DNA of 64,000 bases, from positions 1 through 64,000 of the forward strand of contig CAZOBD010000002.1 of NCBI GenBank assembly GCA_964577665.1, given 5' to 3'. Both the position numbers and the translations under genes were made by a program. Each line of letters starts with the position of its first letter. The stretch's first letter is position 1. Source of the DNA: CAYVTD01 sp964577665. GTDB taxonomy: Bacteria; Bacteroidota; Ignavibacteria; Kapaibacteriales; UBA2268. Below, in pieces: positions 9,066 to 17,259 of this stretch. A model generated the notes under the pieces. The model saw only the letters and a list, made by a program, of their open reading frames with translations, made no database searches and was not told where the DNA came from.

Positions 9066-10220
9066 ATGAAAAGAGCATTAGTAACAGGTATAACAGGGCA
9101 GGACGGTTCTTATCTTGCAGAATTTCTTCTGGCAAAAGGTTATGAAGTACACGGCATAATACGCAGAGCCAGTACTTTCAACACAAACAGAATAGACCAT
9201 ATTTACAAAGACCCTCACGAACCAAATGTGAAGCTGAAACTCCACTATGGCGACCTTACCGATTCCGGTCTGATAACGGAGCTTATCTACAACATCAGAC
9301 CCGATGAAATTTACCACCTGGGCGCCCAGAGCCATGTCCGCGTTTCTTTCGACATGCCCGAGTACACAGGAAATGTAACTGCTCTCGGAACTACAAGAAT
9401 TCTGGAGGCAATACTGCGCAGCGGCATTAAAACCAAGTTTTATCAGGCTTCATCTTCCGAACTTTTCGGCTCAGCGCCCCCTCCGCAAAATGAATTTACT
9501 AACATGCAGCCGCAAAGTCCTTATTCCATTGCAAAACTTTATTCCTATTGGATGACTAAAAACTACCGCATGGGCTATAATCTTTTTGCCTGCAACGGTA
9601 TTTTGTTTAATCACGAAAGTCCGAGACGCGGTGAGATATTCGTTACTCGTAAAATAACCCGCGCTTTGTCCAGAATTATCTCAGGAAAGCAGAACAAGCT
9701 CTATCTCGGTAATTTAGAGGCAAAAAGAGACTGGGGCTTTGCTCCAGAATATGTTGAAATGATGTGGCTTATGCTCCAGGCGGACAAACCCGAAGATTAC
9801 TGCGTTGGTACTGGCGAAAGCCACTCTATCAGAGAGTTCCTCGAGACCGCTTTTAATTATGTGAATATTGAACTTGAGTGGAAAGACAAAGGTGAAAAAG
9901 AAAAAGGCGTTATTAAAAGCGCCGATGAGAAGTACGAACCTTTCGTCAAGCCCGGAGACATCATTATCGAGATTGACCCTAAGTATTTCAGGCCCACAGA
10001 AGTCGATTTCCTGCTCGCAGATATTACCAAAGCGAAAGAAAAACTCGGCTGGGAGCCACGCGTTAAGTTCAAAGAACTCGTGAAAGTTATGGTCGATTAC
10101 GATATTATGCTTTCAGGCGCTATATCTCCCGGCGAAGGCATCCAAGCTGTCGAAAGCAAGGGCTTCGATTGGACTCATCACGAGCTCATCGATGTCGAAA
10201 AGATTTCTAACGAAGTGTAG
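9066..10220 (+). CDS. gmd: GDP-mannose 4,6-dehydratase
   Basis: Converts GDP-D-mannose to GDP-4-keto-6-deoxymannose, the first committed step to GDP-L-fucose, in the cytoplasm. Extended short-chain dehydrogenase of 384 residues. The NADP-binding GITGQDGSYLAEFLL lies at residues 8-22, followed by the RRAS/NTNRIDH region typical of GMD. The catalytic Ser130/131 lies in YQASSSELFG, and Tyr153/Lys157 in SPYSIAK. NHESPRRGEIFVTRKITRA and RDWGFAPEYV are hallmark GMD segments. The partner gene fcl follows after 87 bases. From about position 9870 the codon use changes to more C-ending codons, and this continues into the next two genes. Confidence 0.96.
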   Translation: MKRALVTGITGQDGSYLAEFLLAKGYEVHGIIRRASTFNTNRIDHIYKDPHEPNVKLKLHYGDLTDSGLITELIYNIRPDEIYHLGAQSHVRVSFDMPEYTGNVTALGTTRILEAILRSGIKTKFYQASSSELFGSAPPPQNEFTNMQPQSPYSIAKLYSYWMTKNYRMGYNLFACNGILFNHESPRRGEIFVTRKITRALSRIISGKQNKLYLGNLEAKRDWGFAPEYVEMMWLMLQADKPEDYCVGTGESHSIREFLETAFNYVNIELEWKDKGEKEKGVIKSADEKYEPFVKPGDIIIEIDPKYFRPTEVDFLLADITKAKEKLGWEPRVKFKELVKVMVDYDIMLSGAISPGEGIQAVESKGFDWTHHELIDVEKISNEV

Positions 10221-10307
10221 TATCCCAAAAACAGTGCCGATCTGTCTCCAGTTGAACGGCTTCTGTTTCCAGATACTGCCATTTTTATGAATTAAACAGG
10301 TTTTAAC

Positions 10308-11366
10308 ATGCTCGATAAAAATAGTAAAATTATGATTCTCGGCTATCTCGGAATGGTTGGCTCTGCCATTTACAGAGATTTGCAAAAGAAGGGCTATAAT
10401 AATTTCATCCTCAAGGACTATAAAGACATCGACCTCAGAAGACAAAAGCTAACCGAACTTTTATTTGAAAATGAGAACCCCGATTATGTCATCCTCGCTG
10501 CCGCTAAGGTCGGAGGCATTATCGCTAACGACACCTACAAGGCAGATTTTATCTACGACAACATCGCCATCGCCATGAATGTCATCGAAGCTGCCCGCAA
10601 GACACAAGTTAAAAAGCTGCTGAACCTCGGCTCTTCATGTATTTATCCAAAATACGCCCCTCAGCCTATGAAAGAAGATTATCTCCTCACAGGTGAGCTC
10701 GAGCCGACCAACGAACCCTATGCCATCGCCAAAATTGCAGCCATTAAGCTCTGTAAATATTTCAATCACCAGTTCGGCACTAATTTCATCTCCGTTATGC
10801 CTACCAATCTCTACGGTCCTAACGATAACTTCAACCTCGAAACAAGCCACGTCCTACCCGCTCTTATCCGCAAGATACTTCTTGCTAAAGCACTGAACGA
10901 AGGTAACTTCGAGTTCATAAAAAATGACCTCAAAAAGCGTCAAGTAGGCTTCGGGTACGACCAAAATGTAGATTTTTCCAGCCAAAAAGAACTCCTCGCG
11001 ATGCTCGAAAACATCGGCATCACCCCCGATTACTTCAAAGCGTGGGGTACAGGCGAAGTTTACCGTGAATTTCTCTTCGTCGAGGACATGGCTGACGCCT
11101 GCATCTTCCTTTTTGAAAACAAAGACTATCAAGACATCGGCGAATTCGTCAATATAGGCACCGGCGAGGACATTACCATCAAAGATCTCATCTTCAAAAT
11201 CAAAAATATTACCTCATATAAAGGCAGCGTGAAGTTCGACACTGCCAAGCCCGACGGTACTCCCAGAAAGCGCCTCGACACCAGCCGCCTTCACGCCCTC
11301 GGATGGCGCCACCGCACTAATCTTGATGAAGGCATCAGGCTCGTTATCGAGCATTATCTCCAATAA
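10308..11366 (+). CDS. fcl: GDP-L-fucose synthase
   Basis: Epimerises and reduces GDP-4-keto-6-deoxymannose, the Gmd product, to GDP-L-fucose. NADP site GYLGMVGSAI at residues 12-21. The LNLGSSCIYPK motif is near residue 106-116, the catalytic Tyr138/Lys142 pair lies in EPYAIAK, and MPTNLYGPNDNF follows. At 352 residues it is 30-40 longer than E. coli WcaG. The extra length lies between the HVLPALIRK and GTGEVYREFL motifs (about residues 200-245). Known longer bacterial homologues carry a similar insert. It is strongly enriched in C-ending codons compared with the glycosyltransferases upstream. Confidence 0.95.
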   Translation: MLDKNSKIMILGYLGMVGSAIYRDLQKKGYNNFILKDYKDIDLRRQKLTELLFENENPDYVILAAAKVGGIIANDTYKADFIYDNIAIAMNVIEAARKTQVKKLLNLGSSCIYPKYAPQPMKEDYLLTGELEPTNEPYAIAKIAAIKLCKYFNHQFGTNFISVMPTNLYGPNDNFNLETSHVLPALIRKILLAKALNEGNFEFIKNDLKKRQVGFGYDQNVDFSSQKELLAMLENIGITPDYFKAWGTGEVYREFLFVEDMADACIFLFENKDYQDIGEFVNIGTGEDITIKDLIFKIKNITSYKGSVKFDTAKPDGTPRKRLDTSRLHALGWRHRTNLDEGIRLVIEHYLQ

Positions 11367-11378
11367 ATTGAAATTCTT

Positions 11379-12002
11379 ATGCAAAATAATCCCTTACTGC
11401 CCCAAGAAAACGGCAGGCACGAAGGATACATCAAATTCCGCATCGACTTTACTCCGCATCCGCCCCCTTCCACCGATGACATTGCCCTTTTAAACGAGTG
11501 GCGGAAGCGTCTTTACCGCCTCGGCTATATCGGTATGTACGACGGCGGCATCGGTTTTGGCAACCTGAGCATCAGAGTTCCCGGCACGAGGCAATTTATC
11601 ATTTCCGGCACCAAAACCGGCGGCTTACGGCGTTTAGAAGCTGCCCATTACACCCTAGTTAACGATTTCGACATCCAAAATAATCTCATTCGCTGCAAAG
11701 GAATGGTAAAAGCATCCTCCGAATCTCTCACTCATGCCGCAGTTTACGAATCTGCCCCCGCAGTTAACGCCGTCTTTCATATTCATAATCAAATACTCTG
11801 GCAAAAATATCTCCGCCGCCTCCCTTCCACTTCCGGTCATGCCCTGTACGGTACTCCCGCGATGGCAGAAGAAATCAGGCGCATCCTCTCAGATGACAGC
11901 AATATTATCAGAGGTGTCATAATCATGGCAGGACATCCCGAGGGCATAATTTCCTTTGGCAGCGACCCCGAAGAAGCCGGTCAGCGCATCCTAAATCTTT
12001 AA
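11379..12002 (+). CDS. Class II aldolase/adducin family protein
   Basis: Zinc-dependent aldolase fold, related to L-fuculose-1-phosphate aldolase, 207 residues. Visible signatures: GFGNLSIRVPG and FIISGTKTGGL (phosphate-binding region), ESLTHAAVYESAP, and the zinc-ligand pair HIHN near residue 131 with a later His in MAGHPEGIISFG. It lies 12 bases after fcl, so it is co-transcribed with the GDP-fucose genes. A role in fucose or related sugar metabolism is inferred from context. Fuculose kinase and isomerase genes are not present, so the substrate is unknown. Codon use matches fcl. Confidence 0.8.
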   Translation: MQNNPLLPQENGRHEGYIKFRIDFTPHPPPSTDDIALLNEWRKRLYRLGYIGMYDGGIGFGNLSIRVPGTRQFIISGTKTGGLRRLEAAHYTLVNDFDIQNNLIRCKGMVKASSESLTHAAVYESAPAVNAVFHIHNQILWQKYLRRLPSTSGHALYGTPAMAEEIRRILSDDSNIIRGVIIMAGHPEGIISFGSDPEEAGQRILNL

Positions 12003-12251
12003 TTTTATTACCTTTTCACTCATTATTTAATACTTTCTACATATTTTTATTCCCAAAATGATATTTTACGCATTTTAGAAATAAAACAACCAAGCCTTTC
12101 CGGTAATTTTCTTTATATAAAAACTCACTATTCATTATTTATAACTAAATTACACCATAATAATATTGGCTAACTGATAATGAATAATAATTATCTGCTA
12201 AGAATTATTAATATTCTATATATGAATTTTTATTTACTATTTATATATTTT
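12003..12251. other. AT-rich non-coding stretch
   Basis: Very AT-rich sequence after the aldolase gene. No convincing reading frame is seen. Degenerate TATGAAT and TTATTTAC words suggest decayed units of the array that begins at about 12252. Confidence 0.6.
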
Positions 12252-12515
12252 TTCTTACTGCTAATGAATAATGTCTTACTTTTTATGATTATTTAATTAC
12301 TCTTTATGAATAATGCCTTGCTGCTTATGAATAATGTTTTACTCTTTATGAATAATAATCTTCTTCTTATGTTTAATAATTTTCGGCTTATGATTAATGA
12401 TTTTCGGCTTATGATTAATGATTTTCGGCTTATGAAATATGTTTTTCTCTGTATGTTTAATGTTTTTCGGCTTATGAAATATAATTTCCGGCTTATGATT
12501 ACAATTTTACCGCAA
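12252..12515. repeat. 21-bp tandem repeat array A
   Basis: At least 12 imperfect units with a strict 21-base period. The best-preserved units (about 12377-12500) read TTTTCGGCTTATGAT followed by TAATGA. Units decay outward on both sides. On the minus strand the unit carries AATCATAAGC, which aligns with the CATCAKAAGC core of the arrays at 23.9, 24.2 and 57.8 kb. Because 21 is a multiple of three, the array stays open as a heptad-repeat frame (MINDFRL and variants). I regard that as a by-product rather than a gene. Confidence 0.85.
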
Positions 12516-12738
12516 ATAATTTTATAAATAATAGATGAATTTTATTATATATTAAAAGATATGAATAATTTTAATAATTGATTTTTATAACTATACTGGA
12601 ATATTTAAATTTATTAATGCGAGAAATAACTATAATACGGCGTTCTTTTGTAATCATAAATAGAAATAATATTTATTTATGCTGCTTTTATTTATTAATA
12701 GTATTAAAATGTATTTTTATTATATATTTTTTATAATG
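12516..12738. other. AT-rich non-coding stretch
   Basis: No gene, hairpin or recognisable regulatory site seen. Confidence 0.6.
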
Positions 12739-12858
12739 GGGAGTTCTAAATATTGCTAAACTGTCATTCCTGCGAATGCAAGAATCTATTATATTAATAT
12801 AACTTATGAATTAAAATGGATTCCTGCATTCGCAGGAATGACAATTTTTAGAACCCTC
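12739..12858. repeat. MITE-like inverted repeat
   Basis: About 120 bases with long terminal inverted arms. The left side reads GAGTTCTAAA...TGTCATTCCTGCGAATGCA and the right side is its near-perfect complement, ending TTTAGAACCCTC. The inner 25 bp of each arm differ at one position, and a short AT-rich loop separates them. There is no coding capacity. It looks like a non-autonomous mobile element or large REP; no matching transposase lies in the window. Confidence 0.7.
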
Positions 12859-13122
12859 GTAATTAATTAAAGAGAATTTTATATAAATAAATTAAATTTA
12901 AGTAATCATAATCCGCATTTTATTTTCTAAAGTAAAAAAGGATAAGAAAATATTATGAAATGGAGCAGTATCGGCAGTAAATTATGCGTAAAGTATGCAC
13001 TAATAAGTATCTAAATAAAGAATCTGCATTTCTATTAATAAAAAATAAATATTGATATGGCTAAATGCTAAATAACTTGTTTGTTTCTATATTTTTTTGT
13101 AGTTTAGTTTAAAAATAATAAT
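12859..13122. other. AT-rich leader before the wspD-like gene
   Basis: No gene seen. A promoter for the signalling pair presumably lies here, but no clean TAnnTTTG with a spaced TTG was found. Confidence 0.5.
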
Positions 13123-13782
13123 ATGAAAAACACAATAAATAATACGGAAAAAGACTGCCGGCAGAGCATCGGCATTTTCGGGGATGGAAGCTGCATTCTT
13201 TTGGATAAGTACGGACACTGCAGGCACTGCCCCGAGTATTCCAAGACGGGCAGGCGGCTTCTCGACAGGCAGATTCCGACCGAATTTAAAAAGGAATGGG
13301 AAGAAATCTATTCGCAGCCGCAAAAAGTGCCTGAAATAGAGACAGAATCGTTTCTGATTTTTGGTTTAAAGGGCGAGCAGTTCGGCATAAAGACAGAGTA
13401 TTTCGAAGAAGCGGTGAAGGAAAGGAGCATCCACAGCGTGCCGTTTCGCAGCGGGAACCTGATACGCGGTCTCGTAAATGTGAACGGGGAGCTTTTGATA
13501 TGCGTTAGCCTTTCCGCATTGATGGAACTCAGCAGCGGGGATGCGGAAGAGGGTAAATTGATGCTCGTAATATCTTGCGAAGGAGCGAGATACGTCTTCC
13601 CGGCAGAGGAAATCTACGGTATATACCGGATAAAGCCCGAAAAGATACAGAATCCGCCCTCCACGGTGTCGAAAGCGGGTAATTCGTTTACGACGGGGAC
13701 TTACGAGATAAAGAAAAAGGAAATCGGGATAATAGATGCGGACAGATTGTTTAAAGCATTGGAAAGGAGCTTTGTGTGGTGA
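13123..13782 (+). CDS. WspD-like CheW-domain coupling protein
   Basis: Scaffold linking a chemoreceptor to a CheA-type kinase. The N-terminal 60 residues carry Cys12, Cys24, Cys33 and Cys36 in the arrangement IGIFGDGSC...HCRHCPEY...GRRLLDR. This matches the cysteine motif at the front of WspD-type CheW proteins of the Wsp surface-sensing system. A CheW domain follows (about residues 70-215), with FLIFGLKGEQFGI, VPFRSGNLIRGLVNVNGELL and GTYEIKKKEIGIIDADRLF. The stop overlaps the start of the kinase gene downstream, a translational coupling. No wspA, wspC, wspF or wspR is seen nearby, so the receptor and output must be encoded elsewhere. A metal or redox role for the cysteines is a guess. Confidence 0.85.
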   Translation: MKNTINNTEKDCRQSIGIFGDGSCILLDKYGHCRHCPEYSKTGRRLLDRQIPTEFKKEWEEIYSQPQKVPEIETESFLIFGLKGEQFGIKTEYFEEAVKERSIHSVPFRSGNLIRGLVNVNGELLICVSLSALMELSSGDAEEGKLMLVISCEGARYVFPAEEIYGIYRIKPEKIQNPPSTVSKAGNSFTTGTYEIKKKEIGIIDADRLFKALERSFVW

Positions 13783-16226
13783 GCCAAACAGGAATAAATA
13801 TCGACTCTTCAATGCTGGAGCTCTTCCGTGTAGAGCTGGAAAATCACTCAAAAGTGCTTGAAAGCGGGCTTGTAGAGCTGGAAGAGGCTCCATCAGCGAA
13901 GAAAATCGAGCCTCTAATGCGCGCTGCCCATTCCATAAAGGGCGCTGCGAGGATAATAGGGCTGGATGCGGCTGTAACACTGGCTCATGCCATGGAGGAC
14001 GTCCTTACTGCGGCACAGGAAGGAAAGCGGGAGCTGCAAACAGAGGATTTGGATTTGCTTCTGGACAGCAACGACATATTTAAACAAGCCGCAGGGAAAA
14101 ATATAGAGCAAGTAGCGGAGTTTTTTTCGAAGAATAGCGAGAAGATAGATACGGCAGCGGAGAATATGCGGAAGCCGCCGGAGCATCGAGCTTCAGATGC
14201 AAAGAAAGAAGCGTCTGCAATAGTGCATCAAAAGCAGGAGCGGGATTATTCAGAGAGGAACCGCCCTCAGGAAGCAGCAGAAAGAGACCTTCAAGCAGCA
14301 GGAAGAGACCTTCAAGCAGCAGGAAGGGACCTTCAAGCAGCAGGAAGGGAAAATATTGGGGGTGAAATCGAACAAACAGACACCGATGCCTTGCAAAAAG
14401 ACAAAGCAGCTTCTTCTCTGACGAAGCTCTCCCCTGAAAACAAGCAGGAAGATTCATTTGTAAGGGTGCTAAGCGGCAATCTAAACAAGCTAATGGGCTT
14501 AGCAGGGGAAAGTCTGGTGCAGACAAAGTCAGTAAGGGAGTTTTCAGGGTCGCTCCTTCAGATAAAATCGGAGCTTTCCGAAGTAAATACCCTCAAAGAA
14601 AGTGTTCTAAGCGAGCTTGGCGAGGAAGAAATGCCCGACAAATTAAAAATGCTCTTCCGAAATGCTACATTCAAGCTCGATAAAATCCACCGTCTGCTGC
14701 TTTCTCACATAGAAAGCTTCGAACTCTTTTCCCGCAGGCTTGAAAACGTAACAGAACGCCTGTATTCAGAGGCAATAGCAACGCGCATGAAGCCATTTTC
14801 AGAAGCAGTTTACGGCAGCAGCCGCGCGGAAGGATTTCCACGAATGGTGCGGGACATTGCAAAGAAGCTCGGCAAGAAAGTAAAGCTTGAAATAAAAGGA
14901 GAGAAAACGCGTGTTGACCGGGACATCTTGGAAAAACTGGAATCACCCCTCACCCACCTGCTGAGAAATGCCGTTGACCACGGCATAGAAACGCCCGAGG
15001 AGCGAGAAGCAGCCGGAAAACCTTCTCACGGTACATTAACGGTTGAAGCAAGGCACAGCGCAGGTATGCTCGTAATTACAATAATCGATGACGGAAAGGG
15101 AATTGATCCTGATAAGCTAAGAAAGAAAATAATCGAAAAAGACTACACAAGCGAAGAAATAGCCGAAAAGATGAAAACACCCGAATTGATGGAATTTTTG
15201 TTCCTTCCCGGTTTTTCAACAGCCGGACAGGTAACAGAGATTTCCGGCAGAGGAGTTGGGCTTGATGTAGTCTTTTCTATGGTACACGAAGTAGGCGGCA
15301 CTATACGAGCGGAATCAGAACCCGGAGAAGGAACGGCATTTCTGTTGAATCTTCCTCTGACTCTTTCTGTAATGCCGTCTTTGCTGGCAGAAATTGACAG
15401 CGAAATATACGGTTTCCCCCTATCAAGAATAGACAGAGTATTGAAAATAAAAAAAGATGAAATAAAAATACTTGAAGACCGCCAGTATGCCTCAGTCGAT
15501 GGAGAAAGTATCGGCATAGTTGACGCTATGCAGGTGTTCGGGATGCACAAAACTTCAATAGATAAAGATTTCTATTCGGTAATTGTACTTTCTGACAGAT
15601 TCGGGCAAAACACTCAGCCTGCAGGAAGATACGGACTGGTAGTCGGCAGGGTAATAGGCGGGAAGAATCTCGTGGTTATTCCTCTTGATAAAAAATTAGG
15701 TAAAATAAACAACATAAGCGCAGGAGCGATTCTCGAAAACGGCTCTCCTGTTTTAATAGTTGACGTTGACGATGCCGCTCGAAATATTGACAAAATACTC
15801 AGCGGCAGAAAAATTGATAAAATAGGCGGCTCGGAAGAAAAAACCAAAAGTAGAAAAAAAAGAATTCTTGTTGTAGATGATTCGCTTACAGTCCGTGAAG
15901 TGGAAAGAAAACTATTGGAGAACAAAGGTTACAAAGTTGAAACTGCTGTAGATGGTATGGACGGATGGAACACCCTGAACCGTGCAAAATTCGATTTGAT
16001 AATCTCAGACATAGATATGCCGAGGATGAACGGATTTGACTTTGTAACAAGAGTAAAAAATAATAATACTTATAAAGACCTGCCTGTTATGATAGTTTCC
16101 TACAAAGACCGTGAAGAAGACAAAATCCGCGGATTGGAAGCAGGGGCAAATTATTACCTTACAAAAAGCAGCTTCCATGACGACAGCTTGATAGAAGCCG
16201 TAATAGACCTTATAGGTGAAGCATAG
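13776..16226 (+). CDS. WspE-like hybrid CheA kinase/response regulator
   Basis: Cytoplasmic histidine kinase of the chemosensory type fused to a receiver, 816 residues. Hpt domain: phospho-acceptor His52 in MRAAHSIKGAAR. Linker (about 130-225) with four heptad copies of AAGRDLQ. Dimerisation helices around 285-340. HATPase with LRNAVDHGIETPEER, DDGKGID and GRGVGLDVV. CheW domain (about 520-660). C-terminal receiver with ILVVDDS, Asp745 in SDIDMPRMNG and Lys797. This is the order of WspE. It overlaps the WspD-like gene by seven bases if the first GTG is used; the next codon is also GTG. In known Wsp systems the output is a diguanylate cyclase; none is visible here. Confidence 0.93.
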   Translation: MVSQTGINIDSSMLELFRVELENHSKVLESGLVELEEAPSAKKIEPLMRAAHSIKGAARIIGLDAAVTLAHAMEDVLTAAQEGKRELQTEDLDLLLDSNDIFKQAAGKNIEQVAEFFSKNSEKIDTAAENMRKPPEHRASDAKKEASAIVHQKQERDYSERNRPQEAAERDLQAAGRDLQAAGRDLQAAGRENIGGEIEQTDTDALQKDKAASSLTKLSPENKQEDSFVRVLSGNLNKLMGLAGESLVQTKSVREFSGSLLQIKSELSEVNTLKESVLSELGEEEMPDKLKMLFRNATFKLDKIHRLLLSHIESFELFSRRLENVTERLYSEAIATRMKPFSEAVYGSSRAEGFPRMVRDIAKKLGKKVKLEIKGEKTRVDRDILEKLESPLTHLLRNAVDHGIETPEEREAAGKPSHGTLTVEARHSAGMLVITIIDDGKGIDPDKLRKKIIEKDYTSEEIAEKMKTPELMEFLFLPGFSTAGQVTEISGRGVGLDVVFSMVHEVGGTIRAESEPGEGTAFLLNLPLTLSVMPSLLAEIDSEIYGFPLSRIDRVLKIKKDEIKILEDRQYASVDGESIGIVDAMQVFGMHKTSIDKDFYSVIVLSDRFGQNTQPAGRYGLVVGRVIGGKNLVVIPLDKKLGKINNISAGAILENGSPVLIVDVDDAARNIDKILSGRKIDKIGGSEEKTKSRKKRILVVDDSLTVREVERKLLENKGYKVETAVDGMDGWNTLNRAKFDLIISDIDMPRMNGFDFVTRVKNNNTYKDLPVMIVSYKDREEDKIRGLEAGANYYLTKSSFHDDSLIEAVIDLIGEA
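14275..14350 (+). repeat. 21-bp tandem repeat inside the wspE-like gene
   Basis: About 3.5 nearly identical 21-base units (GGAAGAGACC TTCAAGCAGCA with single changes) encode AAGRDLQ repeats in the linker after the Hpt domain. The unit length matches the non-coding arrays, but the sequence is different. Copy number can vary without breaking the frame, so linker length may be polymorphic. Confidence 0.9.
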
Positions 16227-16316
16227 AAAAACTGTTGAAACAAATAGTATAATCTCTGAACGTTCATGGTCAATAAATGTCAATTTTTTCTAAAAACCTA
16301 ATAAAACATATCACTT

Positions 16317-16336
16317 AATCCTCTCTCAAGAGGGTT
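16317..16336. terminator. Hairpin between convergent genes
   Basis: AATCCTCT and AGAGGGTT arms with a four-base loop lie 90 bases after the kinase gene, followed by ATTATT on the plus side. Weak, without a clean T run. Confidence 0.35.
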
Positions 16337-16402
16337 ATTATTGATATTCGTAGTAGTAAGGCAATTAACAATATCCTGATGAATATCGAATCCGGGTGAA
16401 TA

Positions 16403-17056
16403 TTATCTGGATTTATCTGTTGTTTTAGCAGTTATGATATACTGATAAATGCTGTAATGTTTCAGTAAGCTCAAACTTAGAAAATTCATTGTCTTAAAGG
16501 CTATATTCTCGCCTTTCTTGTCCTGAATATCAGTAATTTTAAAGCCGCAGTCCTCAAACATTTTTTTAATAGTATGAAGAGTGAAAAAATGCAGGTGGCT
16601 TATGTCGAGAACGCCGCTTTCTTCATATTCAAGTTTACCGCTAATTATTTTCATAAGCGCAGGAAGATATCTGATGTTGGGAATGCTGGCTATTACCTGT
16701 CCGCTGTTTTTTAAAAAAGGTTTTAGTTTTTTTAAAACTGCCCAAGGGTCTTTTGTGTGCTCTAAAACATCGGGAAACAATATTAAATCGAAATAATTTT
16801 CGGGAAACTCCGGTTGTAAGGAATCCAGATCGGCATTGATTACCTTGTCGAGGCGTTTTTCAGCCTCTTTAGCTGAAGGAGCATGAATTTCGATACCGGT
16901 TATTTCGGCGCCGGTGTGCTTTTTTATTGCAGCTCCCGTGTACCCTTCTCCGCAGCCGCATTCAAGGATTTTTCTTGCACCCCCGGGTACGAGACTTGCA
17001 ACATCAGATCGTACTAAAGAGTAATAATCAGAATTGGTTACATTCGTTTTGGTCAT
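16403..17056 (-). CDS. Class I SAM-dependent methyltransferase
   Basis: Methyltransferase of the Methyltransf_11/UbiE-type fold, 217 residues. Motif I is ILECGCGEGYTG (about residues 30-41). The acidic SAM ribose ligand lies in ITGIEIHA, and motif IV is FDLILFPDVLEHTKDP, typical of small-molecule or glycan methyltransferases in polysaccharide loci. IPNIRYLPALMKIISGKLEYEESGVLD and LHFFTLHTIKKMFEDCGF resemble methyltransferases found with glycosyltransferases. The substrate is unknown. The gene is alone on the minus strand between the chemosensory pair and pyruvate kinase. Confidence 0.85.
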   Translation of the reverse strand: MTKTNVTNSDYYSLVRSDVASLVPGGARKILECGCGEGYTGAAIKKHTGAEITGIEIHAPSAKEAEKRLDKVINADLDSLQPEFPENYFDLILFPDVLEHTKDPWAVLKKLKPFLKNSGQVIASIPNIRYLPALMKIISGKLEYEESGVLDISHLHFFTLHTIKKMFEDCGFKITDIQDKKGENIAFKTMNFLSLSLLKHYSIYQYIITAKTTDKSR

Positions 17057-17259
17057 ATAAAAATTTTTTTATCTAAAATCAATTGCATTAAAATAAGATT
17101 TATTCTTAAATTAGCAAGTAGTATAAATTGAAAAATTATTTTGTCTGCATAGCAGTATAAAAAAATTGCACTATTTTTCGACTGAAAATTATTCTCAATG
17201 AATAGACGGATTGGATATAGATTCTAATCTGAATTTTCACCATAATTTTTTAATTTAAG

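Noticed and set aside
9868..10083. Overlapping frames on both strands inside gmd
   Set aside because: Shadows of the gmd reading frame; gmd motifs are unbroken here.
12306..12527. 73-codon frame of heptads over array A
   Set aside because: Any stop-free 21-base unit keeps a frame open. The peptide is low-complexity, has no ribosome site, and the array is related to others whose frames differ.
13366..13980. 204-codon minus-strand frame over the WspD/WspE junction
   Set aside because: Shadow frame opposite clear CheW and Hpt motifs; no domain of its own.
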